Shown: positions 21,324-32,415, numbered from the stretch's first letter. The stretch: 64,000 nt of DNA from Gambelia wislizenii (GCA_030847615.1 JAUMIR010000014.1:15352501-15416500); one strand, 5' to 3'. A program made the numbers and translations. The notes: generated by a model from the sequence alone, not told the origin.

Positions 21324-22007
21324 CAGTGGCTCTTCACCTTTTCTTTACTAGAGACCCCCTTTAAATATCTTTTGTTGCTGTGGGCCCCAAGACTTAACTC
21401 AAGATTTAAACTCTAACAATAACAATAATAAAAATTCCACCTGATGATGATGATGATGATGATGCAAGTACACCATCCATTAAACCTTCCCTCAGAGGCA
21501 CTGGAGGAGGAGGGAAAACTTTTCTCCTGCTACTTTCTTTAAATTTGTGGCTGGAGCAGATCGAATGCCAATGCGCAGGCCAAGCCAGCCAGCTAGACTT
21601 TGCCTTGGCTCCTGTCACGTGGCCACTCCACTGCAGGCAGGAGGTAGGCTAAGCAGCCTTCAAGCCTTCATGGACCCCCAGGGAGGACATCGCAGCCCCC
21701 TTTTTGAATTGTGGTGCCCAGAACTGGACACAGTATTCTAGGTGAGGCCTGACCAAGGAAGAATAGAGAGGCACTATGACTTCCCTTGATCTAGACACTA
21801 TACTTCTATTGATGCAGCCCAAAATCGCATTGGCCTTTTTAGCTGCCGCATCACACTGTTGACTCATGTTCAACTTGTGGTCTACTAGGACTCCTAGATC
21901 CCTTTTGCACATAGTCTCGTTCAGCCAGGTCTCTCCCATCCTATATCTATGCATTTCATTTTTCTGCCCTAAGCGCAGTACCTTGAGCCACAGGTTAAGA
22001 ACCACTG
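21324..22007. mobile_element. hAT nonautonomous element with 8-bp TSD, holding a CR1
   Basis: Starts CAGTGGCTCTTCACC and ends GGTTAAGAACCACTG. Flanked by GCCCATCC (21316-21323) and GTCCATCC (22008-22015), an 8-bp target duplication with one mismatch, as hAT transposases make. Contains (GAT)n at 21437-21461. A CR1 fragment occupies 21697-21983. Confidence 0.88.
21697..21983 (-). mobile_element. CR1 internal fragment nested in hAT
   Basis: Minus-strand coding [29 protein letters not shown] and [13 protein letters not shown], without the CR1 3' end. Both ends are abrupt. Confidence 0.85.
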
Positions 22008-22147
22008 GTCCATCCAATTAGGAGACCACCCAGCTCACCCAAATGGTTGACCTTAGTTCAAGGATGAGTGACTGTAACAGGTTTTGGAGCCAATTTCTGT
22101 CTCCTGGGACCATCCATGGGTCACATGGGAAAAGATCTTACATTGAG

Positions 22148-22270
22148 GTTGCATTGTGTAAATCTCCACAAGCAGAATTATGCATGAAATGTGCTACCTT
22201 ATACTTGTGTTGAATGCAACCTTCCACCACTGAACCAAGACACCCAAATGTGCAGCCAAATGTACAACTT
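22148..22270 (-). repeat. inverted repeat pair, right member
   Basis: GTTGAATGCAACCTTCCACC and CCACAAGCAGAATTATGCAT mirror 20850-20977. The following stretch to 22360 has an irregular AATGCACATC/CACCCATGCAC periodicity. Confidence 0.6.
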
Positions 22271-22484
22271 AATGCACCTGTGCACCCATGCACAATGCAC
22301 ATCCGTGTTTACAATCCATGTGCAATGTTCTTACTTGTGCAGCGGCATCCCATGCCCAACTCTGCTTCTAAAGCCTTGAACTGAATATAGCTCTTCTGCA
22401 TCTGTCAAAAATCTCCTCCTATTTCCTTAAAGAAAATGCACAAGCCTGTTCTGGAGGCTTCCAGGAAAAACAATTCAACGCTTG

Positions 22485-22531
22485 CACACACACACGCATA
22501 TACACACACGCACACACACACACACACACAG
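22485..22531. repeat. (CA)n microsatellite
   Basis: Interrupted CA/CG dinucleotide tract. Confidence 0.9.
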
Positions 22532-22800
22532 AGTTTAGCCAGAAAAGGAATGGAATGGGTGGCAACATGAAAAATGTGAGGGCCACATGAACACCTTTGG
22601 GGACATGTGGCCCCAGGGCTGCTTCCTGCCCAGCGCCTATCTGAGGATTGAGATCTACCATAGGGGCCCTCCTCTGTGTCCCACCAGTGGGGGCCATATA
22701 ATGGTAAGGCCTTCTTACTGTGGCACCCCATCTGTGGAACTGCCCCCCCCCATTTGGAGGTGTGACTGGTGCCAATATTGTTTTCTTTTCAGTGCCTGGT

Positions 22801-23017
22801 CATAGAATCATAAGAGTTGGAAGAGACCCCAAAAGCCATTTAGTCCAACCCCCTGCCCTGCAGAAATACACCATCAAAGCATTCCCGACAGATGGTCATC
22901 CAGCCTGTGTTGAAAAAGCTGCAAAGAAGGAGACTCCACCACACTTCGAGGCAGTGTATTCCACTTCCGAACAGCTCTTACTGTCAGGAGGTTCTTCCTA
23001 ATGTTGAGGTGGAATCT
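22801..23017 (-). mobile_element. CR1 3' terminus
   Basis: Octamer-type end CATAGAATCATAAGAGTTGG, 3'UTR, then minus-strand coding of the FHLNIRKNLL / AVRKWNTLP-like block. Followed directly by an L2-like element. Confidence 0.85.
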
Positions 23018-23555
23018 TCTTTAACCTCCTTTACAAGCCTTCCTGTGTTTTGAGATCTGCTGGGGAGACCCACCACCCTCACAGGGACATCTGTTAGGAG
23101 CACAGGAGACAGGGCCTTCTCAGCAGCTGCTCCCAGGTTCTGGAACTCCCTCCCCAGAGAGGCTGGACCGGCACCCTCCTTATTCTCTTTCAGCAATTTG
23201 GTGAGAAGATCTTTCTGTTTCGATAGGCCTTTGAGGCCTGATTGTTTAGGCAGAACAAGCCTTCTACAATGGGCTGGATTCTCTACTTGGGGTGTGTGTG
23301 TGTGCTGATTTTTTAAAATGCTTTTTAAAACTGGTTTTAACTTTTTTTATATAGTTTAATTACATTTTAACTTTTGTATTTTGCAAATTTTTAACTATGT
23401 TCATTTACTCTGTTGCAAGGCAATAGCAAACCCCCTCTGAACAAATTCTTCCAAGAAAACCCAGTGATAGGTCTGCCTTAGGGTTGCCATAAGTCAGAAA
23501 TAACGTGAAGGCATACCACCACCAGCAGCAGCCTGGGGAAAAGGTGGGATGATAA
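23018..23555 (+). mobile_element. L2-like LINE 3' end with nested SINE tail
   Basis: Encodes AFSAAAPRFWNSLPREAG near 23125-23170, the conserved L2 ORF2 C-terminus. Then a T-rich 3'UTR and the terminus GGGGAAAAGGTGGGATGATA at 23534. A tRNA-SINE tail (GCCATAAGTCAGAAATAACG) at about 23414-23530 is inserted before the terminus. Confidence 0.75.
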
Positions 23556-23559
23556 TGGT

Positions 23560-25255
23560 GATGATGATAGCCATTTTTAAAGAAACCACACCATCTGTCA
23601 AAGCCACACAGCCTGTTCTTCTGAGGATGGCTGGGAGTTTTATTTAGCCACAGGAGAGGCTAACTTGTACAGGACCAAAAGCAAAAAGTCCACGGGTCAT
23701 CGTTCTCAAAACCCTCTCTGATTACCAAGGCTTCATCCAGCCCAGCAGCCAGCCAAAGAATGTAAAACATAAACCCGGCTAGGAAAAGCAAGAAAAATCA
23801 AGTTTGACAGGCACCTTTCTGTGCGAGCACGTGTGTGTGTCTGTGTGCGCGCGCACACATGGGGGGTCTCCCTCTTTTCCCCCAGTGCACCCAATGTCTG
23901 GAAACAAAAATATTGATTGTGGTGATACCAGAAATGAAAATGACAGGGAAGGAACATCCATGCAGTTTGGGCAGCAGATTCACCATACGTGGTGGTGTCA
24001 TGTTGAACACACATTTACTGGTGTTTAAAAAAAGCCTGGTTTTATTTAAATAGCCTGGAGCAAATTTCTCACTAAACCAACTTTCCCACGCTGGGAACCT
24101 CTCCTCAGCCTGCACATATTTTTTTTTGGCATTTTTTTCTTGTTCCCTAGCTGTCAGGGCAAAATATATAAGCATGCTGGTTTCACTTAGAAGGGTGTTT
24201 TTTTTCAAGCCCTGGGGACATGAAAATAATTTACAGATGTGTGTTACCTGTTTATATTTGCATTAAGTTTTCCTTAGTGAACATAATATTTCCTAGCTTG
24301 CAGGAGGGGAAAAAATCCCACAGAGGTGGGTTTTTTTCTTATCCATTTTATTTTAACTTGCAATCCACTCCTCCCCAATCCAAACCCCAAACTTAAGACA
24401 TGTTTAAATACGTCTGGGCAGAGAGAAGTTTAAAAGAACAACTAATCATGTGGAGATTTGCCAGGGTTTCCATTAAGAAAGACTTAGCAATCATTTATTT
24501 TTAAATGCCTGAAGTCCTGCTGTTTTAACCCAAAACATCTACTTAAAAGAGTCTTTTTTAAAAAAAATGATGGCCCAGCACCCCATATCATTTCAGACGT
24601 TTTGTTTTATGAAAATATTTATCTCAACTGCATCTTTTAAAAAGAAAAAGAAAACTAGCAAGCATTTATTATAAAAGGATAAGTGTCTCTATGTGTGAAA
24701 ATCCCATGATTTTTTTTAAATATGCCTTTTGGTACATTAACAGAACAAATGGGGAGTTTAACTGCTCATGTTTCAGAGCAGGAAAGGAGATTTTACTTCA
24801 AGTTTTCCCAAACCATTTCTAAGGCATTTCTCACCTATTTGCAAATTTCCCCCCATCACCTATAAAAATGTAACAGTTCCCCACCACCACCACCAAACAT
24901 ATTTTCACAGAGTTGTCTTTCTTGGTACAACTTAAACTCTATATGGCCAGGTTTAAAAACTACAGTGTTCTCCCATAAGAAGAACATGCCCGGGCAAAAA
25001 TCTGAAAGGTACGGTATTTTAACAGAGAGAGATTGGAGACGGTTGTAGTAATAAAACAGCCAGGAATTCCACTATGTTTCTATAAGTATGCATGCACACA
25101 TATGCCTGAAACAGTGAAGAAGATTTGGAGGAGCCCATGGAGATTTTAAATGATACACAGTCTGCACACCAATAATTAACTGCACAGGATTTTGTTCCTG
25201 TGATGAATTCTACAGTGTTTCCTTTATTGCTATCTTCTTAAGTACCAGCTATAGC
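23560..25255. other. repeat-free AT-rich block upstream of NOTCH1
   Basis: I recognise no interspersed repeat in this 1.7 kb, although both sides are packed with elements. It contains a short (GT)n/(GC)n tract near 23828-23860 and many homopolymeric T and A runs, but no plausible exon. It may be a conserved noncoding element about 9-10 kb upstream of the NOTCH1 start, or simply old sequence whose repeats I cannot recognise. Confidence 0.4.
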
Positions 25256-25261
25256 TTCTTT

Positions 25262-25665
25262 GGGACACAGTGTGGCATAGTGGTTTGAGTGCTGGATCAT
25301 GTTTGAATCTCTACTTGGCCATGAAAACCCACTGGGTGACTTTGGGCAAGTCACACACTCTCAGAAAAACCCATGATAGGTTTGCCCTAGGGCCAAATCT
25401 ACACTACACAAATAATTCCGATTGAAACTGGATTATTTGCCATAACCCCTTCTTGTTGAATCCTGGGATTTGTAGTTCTACAAGGTCTTGAGCCTTCTCT
25501 GCCAAAAATACAATTAATTTCTCACAAAAATACAAATCCCAGCATTCCACAGGAAGGAGCCATTAAAAGTAATCCAGTTTCAAACTAGATCATTTGTATA
25601 GTGTGGATTTGGCCCTAGGGTCACCATAAACTGGAAATGACTTGAATGCACAGAACAACAACATA
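25262..25665 (+). mobile_element. tRNA-SINE interrupted by an FB-A MITE
   Basis: Head GTGTGGCATAGTGGTTTGAG, body CACTGGGTGACTTTGGGCAA, then after the MITE the tail GTCACCATAAACTGGAAATG and a CAACAACA end. Confidence 0.82.
25391..25620. mobile_element. FB-A MITE inside the SINE, with clean target duplication
   Basis: Complete palindromic copy with termini CCAAATCTACACTACAC and GTATAGTGTGGATTTGG. CCCTAGGG occurs on both sides. Because CCCTAGGG is itself a palindrome, it can be read either as an 8-bp TSD (hAT type) or as TA plus GGGCC termini. Confidence 0.8.
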
Positions 25666-25806
25666 GTTTCTTTGCTTCCATAACTTATTTCCTGGGACTT
25701 TTCCTTCAACCTCTTTGTTTTCAGCTGCCTATGATCCAGTATTGACAATGTGTTAGGTTAGGTGTACATGGTGAAAGCACAAATCCCATTGCCATGGTAG
25801 GTAGGT

Positions 25807-26222
25807 AGATTGATAAACTGGAACATGTCCAGAGAAGGGCGACCAAGATGATCCAAGGTCTGGAAATCAAGACTTAATGAGGAATGACTTAGGGAGCGGG
25901 ACAGAGTTAGTCTAGAGAAGAGAGGACTGAGGTGACATGATAGCCAGCTTTAAATGTCTGAAAGCATGTCATGTAGAAGATGGAGTGTGCACCAGATGAA
26001 CCAATGGATTCAAGTTACAAGAAAAGGGAACATTGGGAAGAAATTCTTGACTGTAAGAGTGGTTTGACAGGGAAATAAGCTGCGTCGGAAGGTGGTGGAC
26101 TCTCCATCTTTGCAGGTCTTTAAACAGAGGTTGGGTGGGCATCTTTCAGGAGGGCTTTAGTTGTATATTCCTGCATGGCAGGGTTGTGGTTGACTGAATG
26201 TCCTTGTGCCCCCTTCCAACTC
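25807..26222 (+). mobile_element. old CR1 3' end
   Basis: Degenerate coding of DKLEHVQRRATKMIQGLE type, with frameshifts (TGGAACATGTCCAGAGAAGG onward), and 3'UTR CCTGCATGGCAGGGTTGTGG. Confidence 0.75.
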
Positions 26223-26232
26223 TTGGAAGTTT

Positions 26233-26287
26233 ATGACAGATGATAGATGATAGACAGACAGATAGATAGATAGACAGATAGATAGAC
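26233..26287. repeat. (GATA)/(GACA)n microsatellite
   Basis: Mixed GATA/GACA tetranucleotides immediately 3' of the CR1 end, a position typical for tail-derived microsatellites. Confidence 0.9.
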
Positions 26288-26778
26288 GTTGCTCCTGTCT
26301 TGCAAACTGAACTGCTTTCTTCAATACAGTTGCATTTATTGGGTGACCTTATGGAAGTTTCAGCATCCTTCACTGCAGTATTGAATATGGAGATGATGCT
26401 GGCCCATCCTGGTAGGGTTGTAGTGAGTTGCTGTTAAAGTAGGGTTATCTTTGAGATAATGTATATAAACATGAGACATTAGTATCCCCTCCCTACAAAA
26501 TTGCTGGAGATCCCCTGATCTACTGACAGTTTCTGGAAAATCTCCAAGGTTTTCTGACACCCAATACTTTAACAACCACAAGTCAGCTACTACTGGATTG
26601 GGAAGGGCATTTCCCCAGGACTTCCAGCCAATGGAGGCCTCCTGCCACCACCTGCCCCACCTCCAGTCTCTGCCCTGACAGACAAGATGGACTGGCCCAT
26701 TTGTTCTTTCCATGGACATCAAGGCACTAAATTGTGTCCTTGGGATTATGCAAGTGATTTTTTCCGTTACCAACCTGT

Positions 26779-27125
26779 AACCTGTCTTTCACATTTAAAC
26801 TGTCATGGCTCCAGTCTACAGAATTCTGGGTTTTATAGTTACACGAGGTACTTAGAATTTTCTGCCAAAGAGTTCTGGTGCCTCATAGAATCATAGAGTT
26901 GAAAGAGACCACAAGGGCCATCCAGTCCAACCCCCTTCTGCCATGCAGGAATACACAATCAAATCATTCCCGACAGATGGCCATCCAGCCTCTGTTTAAA
27001 AACCTCCAAAGAAGGAGACTCCACCACCCTCCCAGGCAATGCCTCACCAAACTACAAATCCTGGGATTCCATAGAATGCAGCCATGGCAATTAAAGAGCT
27101 TTAATAGTGCAGTCTGAAAGGGGAT
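26779..27125. mobile_element. FB-A MITE split by a CR1 3' end
   Basis: Left half 26779-26883, right half 27038-27125. The CR1 insertion at 26884-27037 (minus) is flanked by TGCCTCA on both sides. It is a very short 5'-truncated copy, with the terminal [12 protein letters not shown] codons and the 3'UTR. Confidence 0.8.
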
Positions 27126-27338
27126 GGGGTAGGAATTGTGTGGGCCATAGGCAATTTGTTTCCATTCCCCAGGGACCTTCTCCCAAGTTAGGGTTTCAGG
27201 CTCACTTGATGGCCTCAGGTGTAAAAGATGCTGTTCCATCACCATTTGGGGTTCTCTCGTATCCTGTAGGTAAAACTGGGTAGCAGGAGGGTCTGGAAAT
27301 GTGAGTGATAAAAATAAGGAAATAAAAGGTCTGAGATA

Positions 27339-27564
27339 GGGGGCCTGTCTACGTTGCAAAAATACAGCAGCCTGACACCATTTTATCCACCATAGTGCTA
27401 TCCTACGGAATCCCAGTATTTATAGTTTGTTGAGGCACCAGAGTTCTCTAATAGAAAAGGCTAAAAGCTCACAAAACTACAAATACCAGGATTCTATAGG
27501 ATAGAACTATGGCAGATAAAGTGGTGTCAAACTGCTGTATTTCTCCAGTGTAGACAGGCCCTAG
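27339..27564. mobile_element. FB-A MITE, complete
   Basis: Termini GGCCTGTCTACGTTGC and CAGTGTAGACAGGCC. Arms AATCCCAGTATTTATAGTTT and AAACTACAAATACCAGGATT. 27565-28900 shows no recognised element or gene. Confidence 0.82.
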
Positions 27565-28899
27565 GAACTGACTTCCTCTCTAGCCCCCTCCTTATACCAG
27601 CCATCAGCAAGATTCTGCATTATTTCCAGAAGAAAGTGTGTGAAACAACCAGAACTCAGAAAACCTAAGCTTTGGGGCTCCAGGTCATAAAATCCCACAG
27701 CCAGCATGGCAACTGAGCACTCTGGGGCCCGTAACCTCCGAAAGTAACTATCCCAAGCTTCCAAAATAATGCAGACGCAGGAAAGCTGGGAATGAGATAA
27801 AAGAGAAATTATCAGAAGCAGAAAAGAGGGTTGACATGGGTCAGAAAGACAAGGAAAGTATGAGCTCCCTATGCCTTGTGGGCCCTTCATCTTCCATCCA
27901 TCCCCTCCTCTAAAACAGGGATGAACAGACTTTAGGCTTGCAGGATCTGTTGTTGTTGTTTTCACTGGCATGCTGTGGGCTACCCCCTGGAGCCAGGAAC
28001 AAAACCGTGACTATGGGAGATGGCAGGCAAAATGATGGCAAAATGAGCCAACTGCCTCTGGTGGCAAATGTTTGAAGGCAGCAGAAATAACAGTCCATTT
28101 GTTGTTGTTTTTAATCCCTTGATCATTCTGCTTCATGGGAGCACAGAAGTGTGTGTGTCACACAGCCGGTCGACTCGTCAACCCTAAACCAGTACCCCTT
28201 CCAGACTACACAAGTGCTCTGGCACAGAGAAAGGACATCTGGGTTACAGCCATCCTTTGGCCTCTAAAGGCTGAGAGCAGTCTTGACTATGCATGCCAAC
28301 CCCCTGCTTAGCAAAAAATAAAATTTATAAAATACAACGTATAAACAGATATCTTTACACCTCTCTCCTTCACTGAGCCTGAAACTTCACCCTGGGAGTT
28401 ACTCTAGCTGCAAACAACATGAGTATTACACCCAGCTCTGGATCTGTTTGTTTGCTATAAGACAGTGGGGCTTCAGGAGTCTGTAGAGCGCATGGACTAT
28501 GCCTAATGCAACCACACAACCCATGCTGCAGTTTGAGTGGGAGGAGAAGGTTCTCAGCAAACCCCTCAGAGAGCTTCCAGTTTCAGAGAGAAAAAGAAAT
28601 TCACATTTCTCCAATCTGTGGCCTGTGACACAATCAATAAAAATGTGTGTCAGTTTCTTATCACTGGTGGGAAACCATAAGCCTCTTTCTCCCCAGTTTT
28701 CAAATTATACACAAGCAAACATGCATGGCTAAAAATGGGTGTGTTTCTTCAAAAGTAAGCAAAAACTCTTGAGTCAATAGGAAAGTGCATTAAAACTCAT
28801 GAATGTTATGAAAAATGCATTGAAATGCATACATTAATAAAAGTGTACATCAACATATGAATCATTTCCTTAATGGGAAGAAAAGAAAAGGCTTGTAAC

Positions 28900-29055
28900 C
28901 TGAGATGGAAGTTGGATGGAAATGAGAAGGGACTTTTCTACTATGGTACCCACGTTGTGGAACTGGGGTACAATCCATCTCCTTTCTGATTGGTCTTCTG
29001 CTTTGGTCAGATGTCTCTTCATTAGCTATATTTTCTTTTGACCCTTTGATACACA
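28900..29055 (+). mobile_element. L2-like LINE ORF2 end, degenerate
   Basis: GGGACTTTTCTACTATGGTA, GTTGTGGAACTGGGG and CTGATTGGTCTTCTG parallel the better block at 31070-31300 (GGAATTCCCTGCCACTGTG). The L2 C-terminal coding is degraded. Confidence 0.45.
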
Positions 29056-29225
29056 ACCTGAAATGGAACTTGGATCAAAACACAAAAGGCTTACAATCTG
29101 AACTGGAACTTAGATGGAATTGAGAAGGCTGTTAGGTTTCTGAGAAATATAATAAAAGCAAAATTGACAGACCCCACCCCCTAAAATCACTTTTCAGGCC
29201 AAGAGAAACTTTTTTTTTCATAAAG

Positions 29226-29525
29226 CAGTGGCTCTTCACCTTTTCTTTACCAGAGACCCCCTTTAAATATCTTTTGTTGCCATGGATGCCCCAAAATGTA
29301 ACTCAAGATTTAAAACCATCAAATAATAATAATAATAATAATAATAATGAAAATACTTCTTCCTACAAGTTTGTGGCTGGAGCAGATTGAATGGCAATGC
29401 GTAGGCCAAGCCAGCCAGCCAACCTTTGCGTTGACTCCTGTCATGTGGCCGTTCCACTGTGAGGAGGAAGTGGGCTGAGCAACCTTTACGGACCCCCTGT
29501 GAGGACATCGTAGCCCTCTTGCACC
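29226..29525. mobile_element. hAT nonautonomous element, 3' truncated
   Basis: Starts CAGTGGCTCTTCACC as the copies at 21324 and 30349 do. Shares CCTTTAAATATCTTTTGTTG and an (AAT)n tract (29323-29347). The right inverted end is missing. Confidence 0.78.
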
Positions 29526-29592
29526 CTAGCATTTGCCCCAAAGCCCTGTGCAGTATTTATTCTCTGCAGGGATGCCAGGTATTTGTCTTCAC

Positions 29593-29889
29593 TGGGGCTT
29601 ACCACACTCCAAAGAAAAGTGGCAGAGCAGCAGGAACGTTCCATCTTCCATGCTGCCTTACCACGTGACATTGTCGTTCTTCCGGCATTCTTTCATTCCG
29701 GTTCCATGGGGGACCGAGGTAAAACCGTGTCTTTTTGCTAACGGATTTTTCCAGTGAGCAAAAATACATGGTTTTACCTCAGTCCCCCATGGGACTGGGA
29801 TGAAAGAATGACGTCATGTGGTAAGGCAGCACGGAAGACAGAACGTTCCTGCTACACTGCCACTTTTCTTTAGAGTGCGGTAAGCCCCA
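29593..29889. mobile_element. 297-bp palindromic MITE
   Basis: Arms 29593-29744 and 29753-29889 are near-perfect inverted copies: TGGGGCTTACCACACTCC against GAGTGCGGTAAGCCCCA at the ends, and GGTAAAACCGTGTC against its inverse near the centre. The loop is about 8 bases. No TSD is evident. Family not recognised. Confidence 0.8.
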
Positions 29890-29906
29890 CTGTCCCTATG
29901 GATTTT

Positions 29907-30222
29907 CACCCGCCGCTGCCACTGCCACCACTGCAACTATTTTAAAGCTCAGGAGGCTAGTTCCCAGCCGAAGGGAGAGGTTTTCTCCCTTCCCCTGGCT
30001 TGGCAGCACTGCTTCCGCCCACTCTCTTCCTTCACCCATCGCTTCCTTCAAGCACCTCCATTGCTTGCTTCAAGCACCTCTTCCAGCAACGGGCAAGCAG
30101 GACAGTGGATGGAGGTAGTGCCGTCCAGCCAGGGGAAGGGAGAAAACCTCTCCCTTTGGCTGGGAACTTGTCTCCTGAGCTGTAAAATAGTCCCACAGTG
30201 GTGGACAAAAATGCAGAGAAAA
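29907..30222. mobile_element. second long inverted-repeat element
   Basis: Arm AAGGGAGAGGTTTTCTCCCT followed by TCCCCTGGCT (29968-30001) is mirrored by AGCCAGGGGAAGGGAGAAAA and CCTCTCCCTTTGGCTGGGAA (30127-30166). The arms extend outward through GCTCAGGAGGCTAG against TCTCCTGAGCTGT. The loop of about 120 bp contains a CTTCAAGCACCTC duplication. Confidence 0.7.
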
Positions 30223-30348
30223 CCCTGAATCCTAGGTAAAATGCCCTGAATCTGGACCGTGCATTGTGTGGTCTGTACATTGTATGGCCTGATCACCACA
30301 GATTTAGGAGTATTCACAGGGGGATTTGGGGTTTTTATTAGTGTAAAC

Positions 30349-30714
30349 CAGTGGATCTTAACCTTTTCTTTCCAGGGACCCCCTTTAAATATCTTTTGTT
30401 GCCATGGCCCCCCAAGACCTAACTCAAGGTTTGAAACCCTAATAATAATAATAATAATAATACACCTGATAATACTAATGCTGGAGGGGGAGGGAAAACT
30501 TTTTCCCCAGCTTCTTCCTGCAAGTTTGTGGCTGAAGCCGATTGAACGGTGATGTGCAGGCCCAGCCAGCCAGCCTTTGCTTTGGCTCCTGTCACGTGGC
30601 CACTCCACTGCGGGAGGAAGTGGGCCAAGCAGCCTTCAAGCCTTCACAGACACCCTGTGAGAACACTGCGACCCCCTGGGGGTCTGTGGACCACAGGTTA
30701 AGTAAGAACCACCC
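30349..30714. mobile_element. hAT nonautonomous element with 8-bp TSD
   Basis: Starts CAGTGGATCTTAACC, ends GGTTAAGTAAGAACCACCC. Flanked by GTGTAAAC (30341-30348) and GTGTAGAC (30715-30722), an 8-bp duplication with one mismatch. Contains (AAT)n near 30440-30463. Same family as 21324 and 29226. Confidence 0.88.
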
Positions 30715-30874
30715 GTGTAGACAAGTTCCCAGTCTAGCCCTCTGGGCTTCTTCCAACAGCCATGTCCAATTCTCCACACTTCGGTGGTTTCCCAGCCTTT
30801 TAACAGACCAACAGCACCTATTTCTCTAAGACTTAGTTCCTGACCATAAGAGCACTAATTAATACTGTATATGC

Positions 30875-31005
30875 TTGTATTATTGATCCCATCCCTTTTG
30901 CCATTGGCCCTGTCCATCCCTGGAATGTGGCCTCTGAGAACTTATCTGAAACTGAATTTGCCCCTGAAACTGAAAGACATTTCCCATTTTTACTCTCCAT
31001 CCACT
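30875..31005. repeat. unclassified repeat shared with 55389-55515
   Basis: CCATCCCTTTTGCCATTGGC, GAATGTGGCCTCTGAGAA and CTGAAACTGAAAGACATTTC recur in order at 55389-55515. Confidence 0.5.
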
Positions 31006-31059
31006 TCTGTGATGTCAGCAGGAAACCTTTCTTGTTGCATTCCCACCATGTTGAGCACA

Positions 31060-31300
31060 GTGGGTTAGACAGAGCGAAAGGGCCATCTTTGCTGTAGTAC
31101 CAGGATGTGGAATTCCCTGCCACTGTGTAACAATAAATCACCTTCCTGATTGGTCTTCTATACAAACAGAAGATGTCCTTTGTTCAGATTTTGGTCAGAT
31201 TTCTGTTATATTTTTGGACTCTCTTGGTTGGCTATCTTTTGACCCACTGATGCTTTCAGGGTTTTTTTTCCTCCTTAATGCCCTATTGTTTGAATTGTTT
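31060..31300 (+). mobile_element. L2-like LINE ORF2 end, degenerate
   Basis: GTACCAGGATGTGGAATTCC encodes a RMWNSLP-like remnant of the L2 C-terminus, followed by 3'UTR TTGGCTATCTTTTGACCC. Confidence 0.45.
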
Positions 31301-31389
31301 CTTTACTTCCAAAAGTATCCGCCATGAGCAATTCTGCTTTGAAGTTGGAAAGCATAATAAGGGGTCAAAATGATCAGGCTAAAGTGCAA

Positions 31390-31595
31390 GTTGGCCCCCA
31401 TATCCACAGGACAGTACCAGTGGTTTCACTTATCCACATTTGAAAAAAAAAAAGTCTTTTCCAGGCATTTTCAACATCCTCCAGTGTGATTCTATGGTAT
31501 GCTTCTGCCAGAAATTGGGCCACAAGTCATTCATTTCAATAGGGTTTCCTATTATCCATGGTAAGTCCTGGAAGTCCCCATGGGGGATATGGGGG
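31390..31595. mobile_element. Tig-1-like MITE, degenerate
   Basis: TTGGCCCCCATATCCACAGG and GGGGGATATGGGGGTGG form the inverted ends. The interior TTCAATAGGGTTTCCTATTA and TATCCATGGT match Tig-1. Confidence 0.65.
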
Positions 31596-31674
31596 TGGGT
31601 GGTGACCTGTAAAACAAAAGACAGTGCATTAAAGTTAGCTGCATCATGTGTCCAAATAAAACATACTGCTGGAA

Positions 31675-31795
31675 CCAGACTTTGGAAAAGTTACTTTTTG
31701 GGATAACAATTTCTAGAATCCCTCAACAAGCATACTGGTGGGTGATTCTGGGGGTTGTAGCCCAAAGACACAACTTTTCCAAGCTCTGCACCTTT
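31675..31795. mobile_element. FB-B hairpin element
   Basis: AAAAGTTACTTTTTGGGAT, CAATTTCTAGAATCCCTCAA, then the inverse ATTCTGGGGGTTGTAGCCC and CAACTTTTCCAAGCTCTGC. Confidence 0.72.
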
Positions 31796-31976
31796 CTCCA
31801 TGACCCTCACTAAAAGTCTTGGTGTGAATGCATGTGGGACAGGGCAAGGTCTGTGAAGTTGATTGGGGCTCTTTCTTCATGTTCACTGATCAGGACACAG
31901 AAGCGACAGCAGCCTGGAATTAGTGTAAACCAGAGAGGGCTTCTGTACCTTTGATGGTTGCCTAGAAGAGGGAATG

Positions 31977-32194
31977 GGGAATCCACACTACACAAATAAT
32001 CCAGGTTGAAACTGGATTATTTGCATGGCTCCTTCCTATGGAATCCTGGGACCTGAAGTTTTGCAAGGTCTTTAGCCTTCTCTGCCAAAAAGTGCTGGTG
32101 CCTCGCCAAACTATAAACCCCAGGATTCCATAGGAAGGAGCCATGGCAAATAATCCAGTTTCAACCTGGATTATTTCTCTAGTGTGGCTGCCCC
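31977..32194. mobile_element. FB-A MITE, complete
   Basis: GGGAATCCACACTACAC and CTCTAGTGTGGCTGCCCC termini. The inner arms AGGTTGAAACTGGATTATTT and AATCCAGTTTCAACCTGG are almost perfect inverse copies. 32195-32410 shows no recognised feature. Confidence 0.85.
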
Positions 32195-32415
32195 TATGAG
32201 CAATATGAGATTAAGCACACTGAAAGAATGACTTCTTTCTGGTTGGGCGACAATCAACACCTGCCGAAGTTCTGTCTTCTACACAACCATTAAAGGTACA
32301 GGAGCCCTCTCCAGTTTTCACTCTGGCAACACTATCCTGTTCTTTCTCTGAGGCACCCAAACGTCTTGGGCTGGCCTTGACGAACAGGGCCAAACTAGGG
32401 GGGGACCCAGCTTGG

